NCBI GenBank assembly: GCA_907163375.1
Contig: CAJQUW010005291.1
Location: 1 to 64,000, forward strand
Source of the DNA: Prostheceraeus crozeri
Taxonomy: Eukaryota; Platyhelminthes; Polycladida; Euryleptidae
Reading direction: 5' to 3'
Length of the DNA stretch: 64,000 bases
In this document: positions 58,701-64,000 of the stretch, piece by piece
Layout: each line of letters begins with the position of its first letter
Position numbering within the stretch: position 1 is the stretch's first letter
Program-made: the position numbers and the translations under genes
The notes under the pieces: generated by a model
Database searches by the model: none
Told to the model about the DNA's origin: nothing
Seen by the model: only the letters and a program-made list of their open reading frames with translations

Positions 58701-59890
58701 GTGATGAGAAAATAACCTGTACGTATTTCCTGTCTTGTGAATTTCCGCTATTACTTCTTCTAAATTCTAATGCATGTTCCTTTCAAGATGTAAGGGACTC
58801 GAACAATGCCTTGTTGCCCTTACGCATCAATGTAAATCGCAATGTAATATGTGGCAGATTCCATCGAGTCTCATGTTGGAAGATGTGTCACAATATCTGA
58901 CAGTTATTGAATTATTTTCATGCGAAGGTAATATGCGAACATTACTACTTACTGCTGCTAATTAATTGCTACAACATTCACTATTTCTCCGGTTAGCGAA
59001 AAGTCAGCTCAAATTAGCTAGCAAACATCTGTCAATAGCAACTCATTCGCCACCTACCGCGTTTTTTATTTTAGACGCATTTCGAAAAAATAAAGGCCAT
59101 TTTCACATCTAGCGATGGTTTTGTTACAAAATTGAGCAAGAAGATATCTTTATATGCCTCACCAGATAATCTCTTGATGTTAGCGAGCGACGTTCCCACA
59201 GGGAATTGTGGCAAAATAACGTGAAAATATTGGCAACATTGCCTCACTCAGAACTGCATCACAGCTCTCTCACCTGGAGGAACCATCATGGTGGTGGATT
59301 GCAACATCAGTTTCTTTGCATTGTCATTACATCCACTGTTCTTGAAACGGCGGAAAAGATACATCGCGCGATTCATTGAAGACCTGATTGTTGCACAACC
59401 AGCAGCAGATCTTTGTTTCTTCATTCGGGCAGCAGTAGAAGAAGTTCCAGCGCCGGTCATATCACTGTCGCTTACTCTGCCCATTCGTGTCTTAGCCCGC
59501 ATACCAATGGTGGTCATTTCACGGTTGATCTGCTGACCTTCAGAGGTTTGCAAGCAAGTGTTGAGATTGCTGCCTTCAAGCACTAAAATAAAGAAGAGAA
59601 CGGGTTACAAACGGGAAGTGATTGAAAAAATGAGAGTTGGACAGCCCCGAGTGTCCACCAGGCCTGTCTAAGCCCTTGAATCGTGCAAGTTACTGCACAG
59701 ATTACATAGAAATCCGAACTCACTTGTTTTGAAGTCCGATTTGATGTCGCCACCGTCGCAGAATCGGTCAGAACCAGTGCTTGAACCCATAGGATTCATT
59801 CGAGCCTCTTCTTGTGACGAGCTTTGGACATTTGATGCACCACAAGCAGTCTCGGTGTTTGCTACGCATGTCCGATAATAGACACCAATT
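52616..59890 (-). CDS. Divergent repulsive guidance molecule (RGM/hemojuvelin-like) gene, 5' end missing
   Basis: Six minus-strand exons (59724-59890, 59274-59582, 56467-56732, 53814-54002, 52915-53166, 52616-52759) join with consensus sites and consistent phases (1, 1, 0, 0, 0) into about 440 codons. RGM proteins are cell-surface BMP co-receptors and neogenin ligands. Matches, in order: a cysteine-spaced N-domain (GCATIRSSMNRAM...NSGC, compare RTCRGDLAYHSAV...HNC), YYGLSHMRVSNQTDSVITC (compare LFGDPHLRTF..FQTC), GTTNSGG, MMLVVRK...MIARLPKSML (compare FVRQVGRYLTLAIRMPE) and LVEGCTSNKDI (compare LCVNGCPLSERI). Several N-glycosylation sites occur. The signal peptide exon is not in view, and no C-terminal GPI signal is seen. 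The autocleavage motif GDPH is replaced by GLSH. Assignment is by motif order, not a search. Confidence 0.7.
52915..53166 (-). CDS. RGM-like gene, exon E
   Basis: Acceptor TTTCAG, donor AGT|GTGAGT, 84 codons. Encodes MMLVVRKYN, VYSMIARLPKSML and LVEGCTSNKD, the most RGM-like stretch, then a basic SGRRRKRST tract that could be a furin-type cleavage site. Confidence 0.75.
53280..53640. repeat. GC-richer block in intron D-E, probably a repeat of unknown type
   Basis: Base composition departs from the surrounding intron (GGGTCCCGGGGACTTGCG, GTGTCCCT repeated several times). It reads like part of a SINE or decayed LINE but no promoter boxes or reverse-transcriptase motifs are recognised. Confidence 0.35.
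53814..54002 (-). CDS. RGM-like gene, exon D
   Basis: Acceptor TTTCAG, donor CAG|GTTTGT, 63 codons, phase 0 at both ends. Encodes VFVKFRDSNLNEVDAVNM (compare the IIFKxxxECxDQKVYQA segment, here without the Cys) and GAGTTNSGG. Confidence 0.75.
54010..55530. other. Intron C-D of the RGM-like gene, no gene seen
   Basis: AT-rich intronic sequence between exon D and the LINE insertion. Nothing further recognised. Confidence 0.5.
55540..56458 (+). mobile_element. 5'-truncated LINE inserted antisense in the RGM-like gene
   Basis: Plus-strand LINE tail inside intron C-D. Coding part 55632-56279, then a short 3' UTR ending in a (TTTTGTC)n tail at about 56432-56458. The 5' limit is approximate. The tail stops eight bases before the splice donor of exon C. 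Confidence 0.75.
55632..56279 (+). pseudogene. LINE ORF2 C-terminal part
   Basis: A 215-codon open frame, the region downstream of the reverse-transcriptase palm. It ends with the zinc-knuckle-like CELCNESKVETLYHFMIECPLY (C-x2-C-x8-H-x4-C), typical of the C-terminus of non-LTR retrotransposon ORF2 (pattern CxxCxxxxETxxHxxxxC). No palm or endonuclease remains. The frame is still fully open, which suggests a recent insertion. Confidence 0.75.
56467..56732 (-). CDS. RGM-like gene, exon C with the altered cleavage motif
   Basis: Acceptor TTTTCAG, donor TCT|GTGAGT. Encodes LLSECQLPNVT, five potential NxS/T sites and GYYGLSHMRV, where known RGMs have GLFGDPHLRT. The donor lies eight bases from the tail of a LINE inserted in the downstream intron. 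Confidence 0.75.
56896..58685. mobile_element. 1790-bp TTAA-target element in intron B-C with internal tandem duplication
   Basis: TTAA at 56892-56895 and 58686-58689. Ends CCGTATCAGGACCGGG... and ...CGATCCTGATAGGG are inverted. The interior consists of two tandem copies of about 0.6 kb (from GTGGGCAAAATTGAGG at about 56980 and from GGGCAAAATTGAGGTAGG at about 57928), the first interrupted by a hairpin insertion. No transposase. Probably a piggyBac-type non-autonomous element. Confidence 0.75.
57349..57678. mobile_element. 330-bp hairpin insertion with 14-bp target duplication
   Basis: Flanked by TTGTAAACGTTCAA (57335-57348 and 57679-57692). The second tandem copy of the host element has the empty site (near 58293). 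Most of the insert is one long inverted repeat (arms about 57350-57483 and 57509-57642). The right arm contains CTGAGGA-AGCGTGAATACGC-GAAAC. A target duplication this long suggests retrotransposition rather than a cut-and-paste MITE. Confidence 0.75.
59274..59582 (-). CDS. RGM-like gene, exon B
   Basis: Acceptor TTTTAG, donor CCAG|GTGAGA. Its 103 codons hold the N-domain cysteines (LNTCLQT, SAAGCATIRSS, NSGCND). The A|TG split codon joins it to exon A in phase. Confidence 0.75.
59724..59890 (-). CDS. RGM-like gene, first visible exon (A)
   Basis: Acceptor GTTTTCAG before 59890, donor CAA|GTGAGT after 59724. Encodes GVYYRTCVANTETACGASN... and ...SDRFCDGGDIKSDFK. It enters with one base completing a codon, so an upstream exon must exist outside the recognised sequence. 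Confidence 0.65.
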
Positions 59891-59894
59891 CTGA

Positions 59895-60700
59895 AAACAA
59901 GAGAAATGATGAAATGTGCGGATCTTTCAGATATTATTATGCTGCAAGAATTGTAGTTCTCAATAGGAAACTTACCCTACATGTCAGTAGTTTACAACGC
60001 GCAAGTCAACGGTGTAGCTAAGAATCAGTCAACTTGGGCAGCCGGGTTAACTTCGGCTGGTTGAGAAATAATGCGACTGTGTGCATCACGGCAAGATATC
60101 AGGCATGCATCAGCATATCCCGGCTTATTTCCGTATGATGTGATTCGACCTCTGTCAAAGCTTCCAGAATTTCACAAGCAAGACATGACCGACGTGGTAA
60201 TCGTGAAGACCTCGACGCTTCTTTCATTCAAATGTTGAAACAGCGTCGAGGTCATCAGAATGAAGGAAATTGACTCCTGGCGAAGAAATCATCATGGAAG
60301 AGCCATCTACCAGCAACACAGCATCTGGCATCAACATCGATGAAAGCATTTGTGCATCAGGTTCTTCTCCATTCATTCAATCTTCTGGAGCTGATTGGAT
60401 TCAATGCCAGTGGCTGGTTGCAGTGTTGGAGCATCTAATCAGTCGTTTCTGTGTGAACAATGTGCATCAGCTCGCATTTTGAATTCTTTTGATTTCTCGT
60501 ACAGCCTGTATGTATATGAGTAATAGGAATATACTCGTATGTTTGTCATCATGTCCATGCATGTTTTCTTATGAAATAATTGGTTCGTTATTGCGTTTTT
60601 GATCGACAACAAAAGCATGGTCCAACTGTCAACGTGTAAGAGTTCTGGACTTGATTAATCTAAAAATCGCAGTGCCCGCTTAAGTTAGCCGAATCTGATC
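59895..60700. other. Sequence upstream of exon A, no gene supported
   Basis: 60120-60482 has plus-strand frames (DASFIQMLKQRRGHQNEG; MEEPSTSNTASGINIDESIC) that faintly recall the N-terminal MADF-type part of transposon or DNA-binding proteins, in two frames. Too weak to name. An upstream exon of the RGM-like gene was not identified. Confidence 0.35.
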
Positions 60701-60707
60701 ATGTACT

Positions 60708-60957
60708 TGTTATATTTAATGGTTGAGGAAGAGCCAAGGTTTTAACGATCTGATCTAATTTAGGTATAATTAATTTCGGTTGCTATTCGGCAACCATCAT
60801 GCGATAAAAAACATTTTCTGCCCTCTAAAATATCTTCCTAAAAAAGTATCTTCCTTTTTATCTCATGATGGTTGCCGAATAGCAACCGAAATTAATTATA
60901 CCTAAATTAAATTAGATCGTTAAAACCTTGGGTCTTCCTCAACCATCAAATATAACA
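60708..60957. mobile_element. 250-bp hairpin MITE
   Basis: The arms (about 60708-60803 and 60862-60957) are nearly perfect inverted copies, sharing ATTAATTTCGGTTGCTATTC and TATATTTAATGGTTGAGGAAG with one or two differences, separated by a loop of about 58 bp. The low divergence indicates a young insertion. No clear target duplication. Confidence 0.75.
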
Positions 60958-60959
60958 TT

Positions 60960-63900
60960 AAATGACCAGCCAAGACATCTTCAATCACTTATCATGTCCG
61001 TATAAACGTATATATCAAGTTGCAAAACAGCTCGATATAAATGTAGTTACGAAATAAATTCATGCGTATTATGCGAAAAGACGCTAAGACTGCAGTTCAT
61101 GGAAATTATTTAGTCATTAACGCAGATTATTAATGTAAGACTACCTTAAATGCGTTAGAAACATGCCTAAGTTCGCTGGGGTTATGGTATCCCCTCTATT
61201 GATTGATAGCATGCTGATACGTGAAGCAAATTCTGTTGTGTAGTGTGAACTTTGATACAACCTCAATATTACATTGAATTGTATATTCATCCCATGAGGT
61301 AGTTATCGGTATCGGATTTGCTGCTACCGCTATCTCAAAATCAGTTGTGATAATTACACTCCAGAGTCATTCAGTTTTTAGTCTCATTGACTATTCACAT
61401 ATCTTCAAGCTTCAACTTGTAGATAGCAATTAACCTGGATCAATTAATAGAGCAAGTTTCGGTTTGCTTCAAGAAGTTTTCACATTTTTATCAATTGCAG
61501 AGAAATACTCGTGTTTCCCTTCACATCTTCATGCATAGTTTTCGAACTAGTGTATTATATGCAACTCTAATATTAGACAAATGATCTCGAGAACAACTGC
61601 AACGTATGTTTTCACTACTGACGCATTTGTGGCCCATTAAGGACCGCATGTGTATTCTTGTCAAATATGCCAAGACGTATTACTCCTGCCTTTAAGTTTC
61701 CCTCCAATCTTGGTGATATTTAATCAACTTTGAAAGCAATTTGAATTGTGCTTATCTAATCAAGTTACTAAATTTCTTGACATTGCATTAACCTTGACTC
61801 TTAATTAAGCTTGCAACCAAATGGAAACTTGAAATGAGCCAATGTCAAACATATTTGCAATACTCAAAATTTGTATGACAAATTCATGTTGTCAGAGAAA
61901 TTTCTGAACACAATAAAATATATTCTGTCTTCGAAATATAAATTAATGCAAAGCACGATTTTACTTTCTATTTTAATTTTCGTAATGTTAATCAATGAGA
62001 ACATGAAAGCCCTGGATAATATAATGCTTACCATGCATGTCTCATATTTTCATGTGTATTTCAACATTTCGGTCAGTTCACACTGCACCTGAACTAAGGT
62101 TTAGTTCAAAGTCCTTTTATCACTCACAATTCTTTCAAAAACTTCCTGCCGCAGCTCATCAAGTATTTTAGAGCTATTTTACACGGATTGTGGGAGCTGT
62201 TTGCAGATGGTACAATGTAAACCGCACGCTACCAACCGATGAAATGCTTTTCATTCGTAGCGTTTTTTACTGTTTGGCAGCAAGGCTACCAGACCTACAT
62301 GGTACCTGCCAGATGCTTATATCTCTTCCATAGTCGCATAGGTATGTTCATACAGCATTCATAACTGTAGATCAACTAATTTTCATAATATTGTATCATG
62401 AATGATATCAAATTTCTACCAGCAGATGAGTTGAAATCAATGCTATCGATAATTATTTATCCGATTGTCATCTGAATTCTCCATAATCGATTTCAATTTA
62501 GCCTCGTTTCAAGGTTTTTTTTAGCTGATGCCATGTGGTTCATAATACGGATGTGTCAGACTCTGTGGTAGATTCCTCTCTACCCGAGAAAAAAAGTACT
62601 GTTTGCTTATGAAATTGTCATAAAATATATTAACTATATGGCGATTGGATGGTGATTTTCAAAGTTTGCATTGTAATGATTTATGGTATAATTTCAAATT
62701 CAGACTATCTATTAACTTTTTAATTTATTTTCATAACAATTCAATAGCGGTGCAGTCAATGAGTTTTTAAATTTTAAGTTCTTCATGCTACAAATTCTTC
62801 GTAAATGATACACATGACAATATGAAACATACATTAGGGATCATTTGAGGTACTTTTTGCAGGATATAGACCCCTTCATTCTATGAATTAGATATCATTC
62901 CCTAACTGTGACAGTCTCAAAAATGATGCTTATTAGCTAGCCACATAGGCCCTATATCATAGACGGACAAGCATTTCAAAAAAAAGGTTACAAAGGGAAA
63001 CTGTGTAGTAACTTTATCAATATATGAGTGGGCAATCAATAACAGTCTTTTTTAAGCTGTACCGTGAATGAATAGAACATGATTCATTTAAAAGTATCAC
63101 TCAAATCATATTTTTTAGGCCTACAGAATTGTAAGCCTATGTTTCTGCTGTTAATCAAATTTATTACCCTATTTTGACAGATCAACTCCCATGAATGGCA
63201 AGCTTTTTAGGTCAAATTTGTCATTTATTTTGGATTTTATCGAAAAAACATTGCTTCTTGTTGAAATGTGATGTTTTTCATTCACAAGTATAATGGAACA
63301 AGGACATCAAATTGAAATTATAACTTTTATCTAACTGAAATCAACTGACGATACAATATTGACAAATAACTATATTTTCAGATGCGTTAGCAATAATTTG
63401 AAGCAGACTGTTTATTTTTGTCTCTTTAAAGAATCATACAATCTTTGCATTGTGAAAAATATGTCGGGAAGATCACACTGTCAGCCAGTATTGATCACGT
63501 TCAATTGTTTAAGTGAAGACTACTGGCCAAAGCTATCACCACTAAGGAAAGTGACATTATATGCCAATTTAGCTTATGAAATATCAGGTTTGTGATGTTA
63601 TAATGCACATAAAAATTGAATTACAACTTCAACCCGAATTTTGCAATTTAAAATGCGGTGATTTGAGGCATTTTGTTGATATAGATAGCTTGTACGTTGC
63701 ATGGTGCTCCTTACTATGTTATAAGTATGAGGCTATTGACATTTAAGAGTAGAGCTCACAATGTTGAATTCGATTACATTACTCGGAAGTGTAAAAGATT
63801 CTACAAATAAGCAATATTTTCAATAAGTTTACGACTATAAGCAATGTGCATTACGTAAATTTCAAATTAAGCTAGGAATCAATAATGACATGACAATCTT

Positions 63901-64000
63901 TTAAACAGATGTGTGTTAAAAACTTTAAGGGACCATATTTTCAATGTGTTTTTAACATTGACCTGCTTATATCACTTTTATTTGTGTAACTTTCTGTTTT
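60960..64000. other. Gene-free stretch
   Basis: AT-rich sequence without a recognisable gene, RNA or repeat. The open frames at 61871-62092 and 63359-63595 show no family signal. Confidence 0.45.

Overview
The window is AT-rich, intron-containing metazoan DNA from what is probably a marine invertebrate. The lineage cannot be fixed from sequence alone. The evidence is: spliced genes with GT-AG introns, secreted cysteine-rich proteins, a divergent repulsive guidance molecule (RGM) type gene, and very dense, nested DNA transposons (piggyBac, CACTA/EnSpm-like, Tc1/mariner, hAT, and an element whose transposase resembles RAG1) together with LINE pieces. About three host genes or gene parts can be supported; nearly everything else is mobile DNA or anonymous intergenic sequence.

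Layout. 1-922 is the right part of a decayed piggyBac element ending at a TTAA. 923-18210 is copy A of a large direct segmental duplication; copy B is 38378-46845. Each copy carries one gene for the same small secreted cysteine-rich protein (10748-11377 and 39597-40229, minus strand, about 90% identical). The copies differ mainly by insertions and deletions that can be ordered in time because the other copy shows the empty site: an 8.57-kb CACTA-like element only in A (2062-10629), a TTAA element carrying a small LTR-retroelement fossil only in A (15908-18168), a Tc1/mariner element only in B (45263-46681), and a 1.47-kb deletion in A that cut a CACTA-type MITE in half.

Between the copies lie a CACTA-like element (18980-19969), a foldback-like element in which one arm has expanded into a 76-79-bp minisatellite of about 22 copies (21650-23982), a LINE reverse-transcriptase piece, and a three-level nest: a piggyBac transposase gene (26948-32912) split by a 4.64-kb element with apparently identical 568-bp inverted repeats (27213-31853), itself split by a 1.05-kb hAT element (29989-31039). 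The middle element encodes a broken DDE transposase with an N-terminal cysteine-rich region and core motifs laid out like RAG1. A second, diverged relative lies at 34870-37036 (minus). An isolated signal-peptide exon is at 33048-33096.

The right third holds the clearest host gene: six minus-strand exons between 59890 and 52616 with matching intron phases, encoding an RGM/hemojuvelin-like protein whose autocleavage motif (GDPH in known RGMs) reads GLSH here. Its introns contain a 5'-truncated LINE abutting a splice donor, a TTAA element with an internal tandem duplication, and a hairpin insertion with a 14-bp target duplication. 60000-64000 has no recognisable gene apart from a hairpin MITE.
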